Positions 10,300 through 19,207 are shown, counted from the first letter of the stretch. The stretch: 19,920 nt of DNA from Asparagopsis taxiformis (GCA_030407315.1 JALQPE010001944.1:1-19920); one strand, 5' to 3'. The notes: generated by a model from the letters alone, not told the origin. A program made the numbers and translations.

Positions 10300-10657
10300 T
10301 GTGATCCATGGGTATAGGACTATTCTATTCTTCTCCAGGCTTCCACCGTAGCCGCCTCCTCCGCCTCCGTTAATGGAAAGAATATCCGAACCGCACCTCA
10401 ACATGTTCTTCATGTGATCCATGGGTACTGACATCTCACATGCTCTCCAGGCTTCCACCGTAGCCGCCTCCTCCGCCTCCGTTAATGGCAACAATATCCA
10501 AACTGGACCTCTACATGTTTTTCTTGTGATCCATGGGTACTGACATCTCACATGTTCTCCAGGCTTCCTCCAAAGCCGCCACCTCCACCTCCGTTAATGG
10601 AAAGAATACCCGAACCGCAGGCTTCCTCCATAGCCGCCTCCACCTCCGTTAATGGCA
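10300..10657 (-). repeat. Minisatellite with degenerate glycine-rich coding units
   Basis: Four imperfect units; the first three start at 10300, 10412 and 10525 (periods 112 and 113 bp) and the fourth is cut short. Each holds a segment that on the minus strand reads NGGGGGGYGGS or close to it. Differences between units in that segment are mostly at third codon positions (GGC/GGT, GGA/GGT, TAC/TAT), with one Y-to-F change. The period is not a multiple of three, so the array is not one open frame. It may be duplicated exons of a glycine-rich protein gene, or its relic. Confidence 0.7.
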
Positions 10658-11126
10658 AAAACATCTCACCGGGCTGAAAACGGACGGACGACATTGGGTT
10701 CGTTCCGCTGCGTAGACGTTTAGAATCTTGTTAGAAAAAAGTAAACGAAAGAGAATGACATCTCATCTCTGTCGCAATATGTTCCATTTTCAAGTTCTCG
10801 GGTTCCACACCCATCAAGGCCTGGATCGAACCCTCTTCGATGGATAGGACAAATAGTGGAAGGCTTTTAAGCCTGTGACCAAGCGGCTATTGATTGGTTG
10901 GAGGAAGGAAATTACAGAGGAAATTTAGCTGAGTACGGTGCTCGCGATAGCTGTTAGGTTAAAGTCAAATATGTGTTTCGATTATTTTTCGTACGAAAAT
11001 GTCTTGCAAAAGACGATGCTTTGTCGTTCTCCTGGAGGGAGTCCGTTGCATTGCACTCAATTCGAGAGCATCGTCATGAAGGAGAGGATTCTTTCTGCTT
11101 GTTAGAATCGGTTTAGAGCACATAGC
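10658..11126. other. Unique spacer
   Basis: About 470 bases with no gene, RNA gene or clear repeat that I can support. It is moderately A/T-rich. Confidence 0.45.
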
Positions 11127-11343
11127 TAATGCATTACTGGCCAGCCCAGAAATTGTAGAATTTCGGGCAGCAAAAATATTGTAAAAAACCTTGATTTGGG
11201 CGGCCGATTGTGCCGTACGGCACACCCCCATTTCAAAAACATGTTCACATGTGCATGTTTTTGAGAATAGCCCAAATTTTAATTCAAATCAGGACGTCTT
11301 CCGGACATAGGGGTGCTCGCGGCCTAGCTCGACAGCTGTAATT
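11127..11343 (-). repeat. Extended R repeat, copy F (inverted), upstream of gene 3
   Basis: R core at 11127-11293 in reverse orientation, shortened at its inner end, followed by the extra block that ends gacagctgtaatt (11331-11343). That block matches the one at 4942-5006 beside copy B with an internal gap of about 18 bases. Copies B and F are in the same orientation relative to genes 1 and 3, so they may be shared promoter elements as well as inverted ends. Confidence 0.8.
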
Positions 11344-11526
11344 GTACCTCATTAAATACTGTTGATGACTGCCTACCGTATACAATCTGGGCTGTTGGCG
11401 TATTATCCGGTACTTGACCTGACCTGAACGTTCATCGCAGACCGTTGTGGTTACCGACACTATACAGCAATCTTTTTTGTATCTCGTGCAACTCAATCGT
11501 TCCATCGCTTCCGGGAAAGCTTCATT

Positions 11527-13811
11527 ATGCCGCCGCGTATTGCGAAGAAAGCTCCAAAGCCTCCGGGCCTCCAGAAAACCCGGTCAGCAGCTGCTGTATC
11601 GAGTGCCCGACAATCCCGTGCGAAGAAGCGGTCTGGGCCTACCGGCAGCATTGAACCGCGGTCCGGTAGTCGCAAGACGGACCGGCGCAGAACTGGGGAT
11701 CCGCAGCGAGAAAGTGAGGAAGGAGGAACGGCGCGGAGAGAGATGGGGCTTGACCGAGGCAAGCGTGCTCGCAGGGACAGTGAACATCATGATGATGACA
11801 TGATAGTGGCTCAAAACATGTTGGAATTGCGGCAGAGTGCTATGGCAAAGGTAGTTCCTCCCGGGTTGGCAGATGCGGAGGTGCTGCAGACGGAGTCCCA
11901 GCCGGGGGTTCCGAGACACTGGAGGCTGTGACCCCCACTGCGCCAACTATGCCGAGTACATCAGCCCCAGCAGGTAATGCAGTCAGGGACCCGAGGATAG
12001 CGGCAAGGGATGTTGTTTCTGAGCAACGTTCACAGGATGCCAACTATCATCGGCGGTCAGGTGGTACTGAGGGGAGAGAGCAGCCGGAGTGCGGGCCTCG
12101 TCACAACAGAGTGTCATTGGTGCCAAATATGCGCGTAACGCCCCCGCGACGTCAGGCTATTGGCGATGGAGGACATCATATTCCCGATAGCGTGGGAGAT
12201 GGGGGGACGGTGAGGGCAGAGAGGTTGCATCCGCCGGAATCCATCGATTTAATGGCGAGTCGCATCAATGCGCAGAAGAAGAAGATCGCGGAGCTGGAAA
12301 AAAAAGTGTTTAGCCAGGACATAGCAAACAAGGCGCTCACCACGGAGATTGTTGCGTTGGAGGCTAAGGTGAAGACTCTGCAGGCGGAAAATGCCAGCCT
12401 TACTGCAATTGCGAGAACAGGTAGAATCAGTGATCACGGTGGCGGTAAGTCGAAAATACAGAAAGCCATTCCTGTGAAATACCTTGGAGTTCTTAGGGCG
12501 GTTGAGGAAAACCTGACAAAGTGGTGCAAGAACGAGACTATGGAGCTGGACCCTATAGCGGAACAAACGCAGAGACGTTGGACTGGACGTACCATCGAGG
12601 TAGAGCCGGTAGAAGGGGCACTTTGGAGCGAAAACGGTGTAGGATATATTGCTACCCCTCCGGGCTATATCATCAAGAATCTGCAGTGGTATACACCTTC
12701 GTACAGGGACGAGAGTGATCTGCTGAATGACTTGGTGCGACACGTACTGCGTCAAAGTCCGTGGTGTGATGTGTTTTCCGATGAGGAGCAGCGTGTGTGC
12801 TGTCAAGAGGCTGTGGCGGGGAGCAAGGAATTGAAAGTGAAGGTGACGCAGAAACTGTCCGACGTGATGAGTGCACGGAAGCGTAATGCGAGGGACAGAT
12901 TGTTCGGTTCGCTGGGGTACACGAAATTAATGTCTAGATGCACGATGCTGACGACGCGAGCTGAGATGGACGAGCGAGAGGAACAAAAGCGCGAAGCGTC
13001 TGAGAAGCTTTTGAAACGGGAAAGTAACGGTGATTTGGATATGGGGAGGTGGCGAACGGCACCGTTCTCAGAGCTGCGATACAGCAAAGGCTTGGTTCCT
13101 GACAGCTTCGAAATGGAAGTGAATGGTGATGCATGGTTTAACAACCGAGTAGCTGTGAATGTGCTGGACATCTTCAGGGGTTATTCGATACGACCAGAAC
13201 AAGTAATGGACATAGAGACGAGCATACTAACGCTGGCGCGCCTGGATGCTTGGCTAGTGACTACTGTGGAGTGTTTGGATGAACCGAAGGGGAAAGGAGG
13301 TGCACGGCAGAAGGAGTTTACAAGGCGGTACAGTCAATATGTGGGGGTAGCTTTTCAGCAATTAGTTGGTATGGTGGTGTACTGCATGTCTTGTCTCCAA
13401 GGCTCGCAAGCAAGGGAAGAAACGGACGTTGTCGAGAGCGAACAGCGGACTAGTGCACAGTCACGGCATGTGTTTGCAAGCCGTACTGTGACGAGAGAGG
13501 CTGTTGAAGTGTGGCAAAGCGGAGAGGGGTCTGGAATTGTTCATGTCGTTGATGATGTAAACCGCTGCTCATCACTTGTTCTAGTGTCCGAGGATTGGAT
13601 TCAATCGCATATTACGTCAAACCTCGGTGCTGTAATGGATTGTGTGATTGCGCAAGGACTAATTGGCGCAGAACTTTTCGTCGTTGACCCATATGCTGGA
13701 CACCTGACTGCAAACCTGAATGTCGAAATCAATGCCCCACAGTATGGGGGCATGGAGCGGCGCCATGCAGCCACTGCTGATAACGGTTTTGGCGTAATGG
13801 AGGATGGTTGA
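11527..13811 (+). CDS. Gene 3: basic coiled-coil protein of unknown function, one frameshift
   Basis: The ATG at 11527 has context ATTATG, like gene 2, and opens a basic, proline- and serine-rich region (MPPRIAKKAPKPPG). That frame ends at 11931. The main frame is open from 11799 to 13811, and its only start near the overlap is a GTG at 11928, so the two belong to one gene of about 760 residues joined by a minus-one shift near 11904-11908. In the main frame a coiled coil is clear (MASRINAQKKKIAELEKKVF onward, about 12252-12410). Beyond it lies a conserved-looking globular part with many W, C and charged residues (about 12450-13400). The protein is likely nuclear and self-associating. It could be an accessory DNA-binding protein of the element, but I recognise no catalytic motif or named domain. 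It converges on gene 4 with a 77-bp gap. Confidence 0.8.
11900..11915 (+). other. Frameshift site in gene 3 at a five-G run
   Basis: The sequence cagccgggggttccgag has five Gs at 11904-11908. The first frame runs VLQTESQPG before the run and stops 8 codons later; the minus-one frame continues GSETLEAV into the long frame. This equals one missing G, the same sense and the same sequence context as in gene 1. The shift must fall between 11799 and 11931; the G run is the most likely point. Confidence 0.65.
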
Positions 13812-13887
13812 AATTAGTGCAGTAAATGTGACGTTGACTAGAAGGTTTATCATGTAGTACATTATCAATAGAGTGCTGCGATTTAGA

Positions 13888-13893
13888 TTTATT
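13888..13893 (-). terminator. Poly(A) signal overlapping the gene 4 stop
   Basis: On the minus strand AATAAA spans the TAA stop of gene 4 (13889-13891). Cleavage some 15-25 bases on would put the 3' end of gene 4 inside the 77-bp gap and close to the stop of gene 3, so the two convergent transcripts may overlap. Confidence 0.5.
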
Positions 13894-16800
13894 CTTCTTC
13901 ATTATCATCTGTGAATTGGTAATCAGTGTTGGTGTAGAAGCGGTTGAGATAGAAACGGTGGTCCGACCAGTGCATTTGTTTCGTAAATGGCTTGACTGGA
14001 AAGTTACTTCGTACGATGTGCACGGTGCCAGATATAGTAGATGCAGGAATGAGGTCAAACCAAGGACCACCTGCACTGTGGGATGCAGTGTCATTGCTGT
14101 CAACGGATCCGTTGTCCGGGTCCCATGTGGACCACTTTAAACAAATGCACCCAAGTGATTTTTCCACAGCGGTTTTTGGGGCAAAGCAGGTCATATACTG
14201 AACGAAAGCGAGTTCTACAGGTTGAAACAGGTTTGGAGACTGCAGGCGTACCAGTGCCAGGACGCGCCCTACCCATATGGTTCTGTAGTCATCGGCAGTT
14301 CCGGAGATGACGACAAAGGAGTACTGCGATCTCTTTGCGGGGCCGAACGATGAAGTTGCAAAGACGCGCTGCTGCTTGTGCCTCGACACGTTTGTGGGGC
14401 GAAGCATGCCACTGTGCGGGTCAAAGTCGTCGGCATCTGGGACGTACCCTCCCATGACGTAGGCGGACTTTACCACGGTGACGGAAATGTCCATGTCATG
14501 TATTGGAGGGCCTTCTGCCGTGGCGCGCAGTCTAGCGAGGGTGAGGAACGCTTGTGCAGCTGTGTCACCGAGTTGCTGGAATAGCGTTATGGTGCCAGAC
14601 GGGAACGAGGAGTTGTGCAGCGGCAAAAGAGTGGCAGGATCGGGCTGTCCGTCGATATCTGCAACGAGGAGGGTTGCATCGGGCAGCAGGGAGGCAAAGT
14701 CGTGCAGTGCAACGGTGAATCCGTCGCGAACGAGTACTGCACCGTCTGTGGGCGATATCATGCGTGCGTTTCCCAATGTGTTCGATGGGGTATGACCAGT
14801 TGGAGTGGCCAAGGAGAATTCCATGTGGCGAATAGTCTCTTCCATGGCTGTGGAGCGCCTTCGAGAGGTTTTCCTATAACTCTGTTTGAACAGAAGATGC
14901 GAGTGTTCGTAGGGGCCTGCATCAATGTGTTCCAGGGCGCCATATCTCTGCAAGTCACCGGGAAGATGGTCTAGAAGATGGAACTTGAAAGTTTTGAGAC
15001 CTGTGGTGTGGAATGGGCCGAGGGTGGAGAGCATTGATTGTTTGAAATAGGAAATGGAGTTCTGGAGGCTTTCTAGTTCGGCGGCAGTCCAGTGCTTGAT
15101 GCGACCGCGTTTCATGACCCATGCGACGAGGTCAGAGTATTGCGTGCAGATGGAAGTGAGGGGGGCTGTATCTACTTCGTCACAGCATGTGTCAATGAAT
15201 GCTGCGATGAAAGGGAACACCATGTCGACATGGTGATAGTCTTTGGCTGCGAGCATGCCGCGTATGCCGTCCTCCGTGAAGAGGCCGTTCAAATTGGTGC
15301 CCTTCTCACCCTTGGAGAAGTCGACATGAAGACCGGTGATGTAGTAGTCGCGTTCGATAGCGGACAGAATGCTGTTTGAGCCGGCGAGGATGGATTTTTT
15401 CACCTTCTTGAAGGTGCGAGGTGTCCCGGAATGGGAGGCAGTGGTGGTGAGGTCTGGGGAGCTGAGGCGGTGGACAATGCACTGTTTGATGAGCTTTGAG
15501 ATGCCGAGGTGGAGATTGTGCAGAGGCTCGAAGGAGAAAATGTTGTAGGGGTCTAGGGGACTGTTGGTGGGTAAAAGAGCGGTCGATTCGAGGACAGAGT
15601 GTTGTTCGAGGAGGGAGAGAGCTTCGAGCGGAGCAGTTGTATGCTCCTGAGCGCTCTCTTGGCGTGCAGAGCGTGTATCATCGAGGGAGCGGGGCTGGTG
15701 TGGCGCGCTGGATTCAAGTTGAGTGGCGGGGATGTAGCAGCGGTGGCAGGGATGTGTGGTGGTAGTGCTGTTGCGAGTGCATGAGAGCTCTTTGGCCTCT
15801 GGAAAGTCGCAGCAATAATTGGCTAGGATGGGAAAGCATTGGCGGGCAGTTGCAGTGGAGTCTGTGCAGGGGAACCCGGAAGAGAACGCGGTGGATAGGG
15901 ACGAAAACACTTTTTCGAGTGCTTTATGAAGAATATCAATTTTGCGAGCGCGACTAGCAGAACTAGAGGTTGTCGGCATTTCATCACCGAACAAGGCGTT
16001 GGACGAAGGGTTAACAATGTACGGAAGATACCCGACGATGGTGAGGCCGGTACGGATGCAGTGGCGACGGAGGGGGGCGGAGAAGTTGAGCAGTGTGACG
16101 TGTATGGGGTATGCGACGATTGCGGAGCTCTTGAGGCTTGTGCTGCTCTTGTCGGAGTACACTTGGAGGAGGCCGGCAAAGGAGGAAGCGGTGGGATCAT
16201 TTTCCTCTGCCCATACGACCTGTGGATCTTCCGAGAGCTGCACGCGCTGTCTAGTAACCTGGTGCAGCGTTTTCGCGAATTCTGTGTGTAGGGGATGAGA
16301 AAATATTGCGGTGCCGTCTGGGGCGGTCTGTGGGGAGGGGTGGAAGAGAGTATTTTGGTCGTTAGCCAGTGCTAACTGCCTGCGGAGCATGTCGACTGGG
16401 TCGCGGAGGTACAGCTGTGCCGAGTACTTACCAGTTTTGTCTGGAATGATGTGGCTCTTGTAACCTTCGGTGCGGAAATGTGTTTCGACCATGGAAGCGG
16501 TAACGTGGCGACATTCTTCTACGGTGCGAACGGCGCTGTTGAACTTTTCTAGGGAGAATGCGGGGTCTTGTAGGATGGTGATGACTTCGCTCACGCGGCC
16601 AGCGCCGGCCTTGTACTCGAGGGTTGTGAGACTGGCGGCGAGGGATTGCACGAGGAGGTCTGCGCGGGAGGGGGTTGAGGTTGGTGGCAGTGAAGCGTCA
16701 CAGGGTGAGTCGCTGGAGGAAGCACGACCAGATTCTGGGTCTGGGGAGCTGGGTTGCGGGGAATCATGGTCGCCGTTTCGAGCAGGCTCATGGGTGACGG

Positions 16801-16927
16801 CAGGGACACGAGCGTTGTTGAAATGTTGGGGAGAGGGGTTGAAACGGTAGCGACACGTTCGCTCATGCAGCGCGAGCGCATAAGCATCTACGCAGTAGTA
16901 GAAGCACCCTTCATACTTGCATTCCAT
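13889..16927 (-). CDS. Gene 4: Plavaka/CMC-type DDE transposase
   Basis: An intact protein of 1012 residues. Residues 3-25 form a C2HC-type zinc finger (CKYEGC, then H21 and C25). A serine/proline linker reaches about 95. The catalytic core shows the Plavaka-like order: YSDKSST at 257-263 (candidate first D, 259), AYPIHVTLLNFSAPLR at 272-287, GYLPYIV at 299-305, ANYCCDFPEAKELS at 369-382 (candidate second D, 374) with a CHRC zinc pair at 394-397, SFEPLHNLHLGI at 465-476, and HLLDHLPGDLQRYGALEHID at 650-669 with YEHSH at 673-677 (candidate E, 674). The C-terminus (about 870-975) has VGRVLALVRL and ELAFVQYM as in the end domains of such proteins. It should cut and paste DNA bearing its terminal repeats. 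Family membership is from remembered motif pattern; the acid triad needs a structure model. No frame breaks are seen, so the gene may be active. Confidence 0.85.
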   Translation of the reverse strand: MECKYEGCFYYCVDAYALALHERTCRYRFNPSPQHFNNARVPAVTHEPARNGDHDSPQPSSPDPESGRASSSDSPCDASLPPTSTPSRADLLVQSLAASLTTLEYKAGAGRVSEVITILQDPAFSLEKFNSAVRTVEECRHVTASMVETHFRTEGYKSHIIPDKTGKYSAQLYLRDPVDMLRRQLALANDQNTLFHPSPQTAPDGTAIFSHPLHTEFAKTLHQVTRQRVQLSEDPQVVWAEENDPTASSFAGLLQVYSDKSSTSLKSSAIVAYPIHVTLLNFSAPLRRHCIRTGLTIVGYLPYIVNPSSNALFGDEMPTTSSSASRARKIDILHKALEKVFSSLSTAFSSGFPCTDSTATARQCFPILANYCCDFPEAKELSCTRNSTTTTHPCHRCYIPATQLESSAPHQPRSLDDTRSARQESAQEHTTAPLEALSLLEQHSVLESTALLPTNSPLDPYNIFSFEPLHNLHLGISKLIKQCIVHRLSSPDLTTTASHSGTPRTFKKVKKSILAGSNSILSAIERDYYITGLHVDFSKGEKGTNLNGLFTEDGIRGMLAAKDYHHVDMVFPFIAAFIDTCCDEVDTAPLTSICTQYSDLVAWVMKRGRIKHWTAAELESLQNSISYFKQSMLSTLGPFHTTGLKTFKFHLLDHLPGDLQRYGALEHIDAGPYEHSHLLFKQSYRKTSRRRSTAMEETIRHMEFSLATPTGHTPSNTLGNARMISPTDGAVLVRDGFTVALHDFASLLPDATLLVADIDGQPDPATLLPLHNSSFPSGTITLFQQLGDTAAQAFLTLARLRATAEGPPIHDMDISVTVVKSAYVMGGYVPDADDFDPHSGMLRPTNVSRHKQQRVFATSSFGPAKRSQYSFVVISGTADDYRTIWVGRVLALVRLQSPNLFQPVELAFVQYMTCFAPKTAVEKSLGCICLKWSTWDPDNGSVDSNDTASHSAGGPWFDLIPASTISGTVHIVRSNFPVKPFTKQMHWSDHRFYLNRFYTNTDYQFTDDNEEE

Positions 16928-17375
16928 GTCGAGTTTTGACGCAAAAGGGAGGATTGCGAGCTGAACAGGGGAGACTGTGCCGTCCAGATGCGACCAATTT
17001 TATTTTTGTGGTGCTTTCGAGACTTGGAATGTAACGTGTTCGTAGTTTTTTGGGTAGTAGTTTTGTGCTCACTCCAGCTGACATCCCAACGGTGGAATTT
17101 AACCGAGAGTTCAATCATTTCCAACTGTTACATCACATTGCGTGCTGGCAACGTGTGCATGGAAGGACGAACGACTGCCCTGGGAGATGAATTTTCAATT
17201 AATTCATTTGTAATAATAAACTTTTTTATTTCCAAACTTCGTGGAATCTGAATGTGCTTTACAGCGGATATGCCACAGATCATGTAAGGAAAGCAAATGG
17301 ATTCTCATATATATGATTATATGTTTATATTCGTTGTTCTCGATCCGGATCTCTTTGTTCGGGGAATCAGAGACC
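16928..17375. promoter_or_regulatory. Divergent intergenic region, with TATA-like tract at 17306-17330
   Basis: This separates gene 4 (minus) from the microexon gene (plus). A catatatatgattatatg tract lies 46-70 bases before the ATG at 17376 and is a credible TATA element for the plus strand. Toward gene 4 an A/T-rich patch near 16992-17006 (minus strand aaaaataaaatt) lies about 70 bases before its ATG. No other gene is supported here. Confidence 0.45.
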
Positions 17376-18646
17376 ATGGCTTGGGCCATACTCAATCTCA
17401 CTGCCGGCGATGATTTCGAGTATGCACAGCAAGACTTAAGCGGACGCAGAAAGCTGTCCGGTCGACGCCGCAGGCTCCACTCCGCCCTCATCACCGACTG
17501 ATCTTCTTTGACCGACTTTGCTTTGTACGTGCGCGAATCTTGATCAAGATTCGCGCACGTACCTTCGTTCCATCCTCTACCCTCGAGGGTATGCGTTGAG
17601 GGAAGCGTGGGTTTTGAGTCTGACTATTTCCGTTGATGCGATATTTTTCATGGGAAGCCTGTTGACTGATGGTGTGTATTGAGCGGAGGATGGAAGAGAG
17701 GTACGTGAAGTTTTGAAAGTATGCTGTGAGGGAAGGTTGATTTTGAGTCTGACTGTTGTGGTTGATTCCGATGTTGTGTAGATGATGCAGGAATGTTGAT
17801 GACGGAAGGTAAGTTTCATTGAGTGCCAAGATGTGCTTTGCGAAGATATGGACTGCTGACTATGATTATTGTTAATTGCAAGGTTTTTGGATCATGGTTT
17901 GTATTGTGTGTAGGATGGATGAGAGGTACATTTGCGAGTTCTCAGGGTATGTAGCGAGGGAAACGTTGGTTTTCAATCTGACTGTTGCGATTGAATCCGA
18001 TGTTGCGTAGGTGATGGAGGAATAGTGATGACGGAAGGTAAGTCACATTGGGCGCCCAGACCGGTTGTGCGAAGATGCGGAATGCTGACTACTTTTCTTG
18101 GCTACACGATTACGTGATTTATGGTTTTTATTGTGTGCAGGATGGAACAGGTAAAGTAAGTGTGCGAGTTTTGAAAGTAAGCAGCGAGGGAAGGTTGGTT
18201 TTGAGTCTGACTATTTCCGTTGATGCGATATTTTTCATTGGAAGCCTATTGAGTCATGGTGTGTATTGTGTGGAGCGAAGGTAAGTGTGCGAGTTTTGAA
18301 AGTATGCTGTGATGGAAGGTTGGTTTTGAGTCTGACTGTTGTGGTTGATTCCGATGTTGTGTAGATGATGCAGGAATGTTGATGACAGAAGGTAAGTTTT
18401 ACTGAGCACCAAGACTTGTTTTGCGAAGATATGGACTGCTGACTTTGATTATTCATTGCAAGGTTTTTGGATCATGGTTTGTATTTTGTGTAGGATGGAT
18501 GATTCAGTCATCCTCTCGGAGAGGTAAGTAAGGGAGTTTCTAGGATATCTGTCGTGGTAAGCGTTGCTTTTGAGTCTGACTGTTGTGGTTGATTCTGATG
18601 TTGTGTATGTGATGCAGGAGTGGTGAAGCAGGAACGGCAGGACTGA
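17376..18646 (+). CDS. Microexon gene encoding a tandem-repeat peptide (proposed, spliced)
   Basis: Proposed exons after an uncertain first part: 17689-17700, 17782-17808, 17914-17925, 18011-18037, 18141-18150, 18276-18280, 18365-18391, 18494-18523 and 18618-18646 (stop TGA 18644-18646). Sizes are 12, 27, 12, 27, 10, 5, 27, 30 nt and a terminal exon. Every intron between them begins GT and ends AG; five have GTAAGT; branch-like tctgac or tgctgac occurs in each. One frame is open across all joins, including the 10+5 pair, and all introns are phase 1 except the one inside that pair. The product repeats units like DDAGMLMTEGW, GDGGIVMTEGW and DDAGMLMTEGW. Exon 1 could end at 17588, giving LEGW at the join. 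The ATG at 17376 has a perfect ACCATGG context, but its frame stops at 17499-17501, so the link to the array is unresolved. I recognise no family. The sequence suggests the model; no transcript is available. Confidence 0.6.
17525..17562. repeat. Perfect 38-bp palindrome
   Basis: The half gtacgtgcgcgaatcttga is followed at once by its exact reverse complement, with no loop. It lies between the short open frame that starts at 17376 and the first microexon intron. In RNA it would be a very strong hairpin; in DNA it could extrude a cruciform. It is outside the repeated intron units. Confidence 0.97.
17589..18617 (+). repeat. Duplicated intron-exon array, about 585-bp period
   Basis: The segment with gagtctgactatttccgttg occurs near 17616 and 18203, and the segment gagtctgactgttgtggttg near 17745 and 18328, offsets of about 583-587 bp. 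Within each large unit two intron types alternate: a short one (81-94 bp, ending tccgatgttgtgtag or similar) and a long one (102-105 bp, with gcgaagat and tgctgac). The array therefore grew by duplicating whole exon-intron blocks. Confidence 0.8.
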
Positions 18647-18986
18647 AGGAGAGTGAAGAAGGGATGTAGGAAGATGGGGAATGAAGCTGTGAGGTGTTTC
18701 TGGTATGTGTATATTTTGGGGCATACGATAGAAGTGAGAGTGCGTTTCAAGTGGTGTAAGATTTTGCTGACCATGTTCGTGTTTGATGTCTTGATGATTT
18801 AATGGGCTGGGGTGGTGTCGAGGAAAGCGGGGATGGTATTGGGAAGGAGCGTATTTTTTGTAATCTAGGTCGTGAGGGTTCTTGCAGTATGTGCGGATGG
18901 TGGTGCATGGCGTTCGGATGGTAGGGAGAACGCGATAGTGAGGGAGATGGGTGATCGACGATATGCTGACAGGTATTTTGTATTCT

Positions 18987-19082
18987 GGCTGGATACGTAT
19001 TTCCTATTCTAACCGGGTATTTATTTCCTATTCTAACCGGGTATTTATTTCCTATTCTGACCAGATATGTATTCCCTATTCT
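18987..19082. repeat. 24-bp tandem repeat, four copies
   Basis: Units of exactly 24 bp ending tatttcctattct or close to it: 18987-19010, 19011-19034, 19035-19058 and 19059-19082. The middle two are identical. A partial fifth copy may precede them (18968-18986). Confidence 0.92.
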
Positions 19083-19122
19083 AGAGAGACGTATTGTATA
19101 CGAGCAGTTTCCTAAATGAGAG

Positions 19123-19128
19123 AATAAA
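19123..19128 (+). terminator. Candidate poly(A) signal
   Basis: AATAAA on the plus strand, downstream of the microexon gene and just before the satellite. It is the best visible 3' end signal for that gene, though distant from its stop. Confidence 0.35.
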
Positions 19129-19207
19129 ATACGGTCCGATATGGGCCCTGAATTTACCATCCGCTGTAATTTCTTCCCTCCCGGTTTTCGCTGATATATT
19201 GTATACT

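Larger units (their letters stand above)
18647..19207 (+). other. 3' flank of the microexon gene
   Basis: No gene is supported. Purine-rich sequence follows the stop; the first clear plus-strand AATAAA is at 19123-19128, about 480 bases on. A 24-bp tandem repeat lies at 18987-19082. A minus-strand open frame across this area is treated as chance. Confidence 0.5.

Noticed and set aside
10822..10832. tRNA-like T-loop (minus strand gggttcgatcc)
   Set aside because: No acceptor stem, D arm or anticodon arm could be paired around it.
11851..11872. A 22-nt GT-AG intron to explain the gene 3 frame change
   Set aside because: Far shorter than the other introns in the window (81-125 nt) and it lacks a branch site; a one-base loss in the G run is simpler.
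11928..11930. GTG as the start of gene 3
   Set aside because: Eukaryotic genes rarely start with GTG, and a good ATG frame lies just upstream, joined by a one-base shift.
12249..12806. Minus-strand open frame of 185 codons inside gene 3
   Set aside because: It lies opposite the coiled coil and following region of gene 3, which has far better coding character.
17491..18724. Minus-strand open frames with repeated SCIIYTTSESTTTVRLK peptides
   Set aside because: They run antisense through the proposed introns; the plus strand has consistent GT-AG signals and a frame preserved across nine exons.
18747..19160. Minus-strand open frame with repeated RIGNKYPV peptides
   Set aside because: The peptide repeat follows simply from a 24-bp repeat being a multiple of three; the rest of the frame is low-complexity, without promoter or domain evidence.
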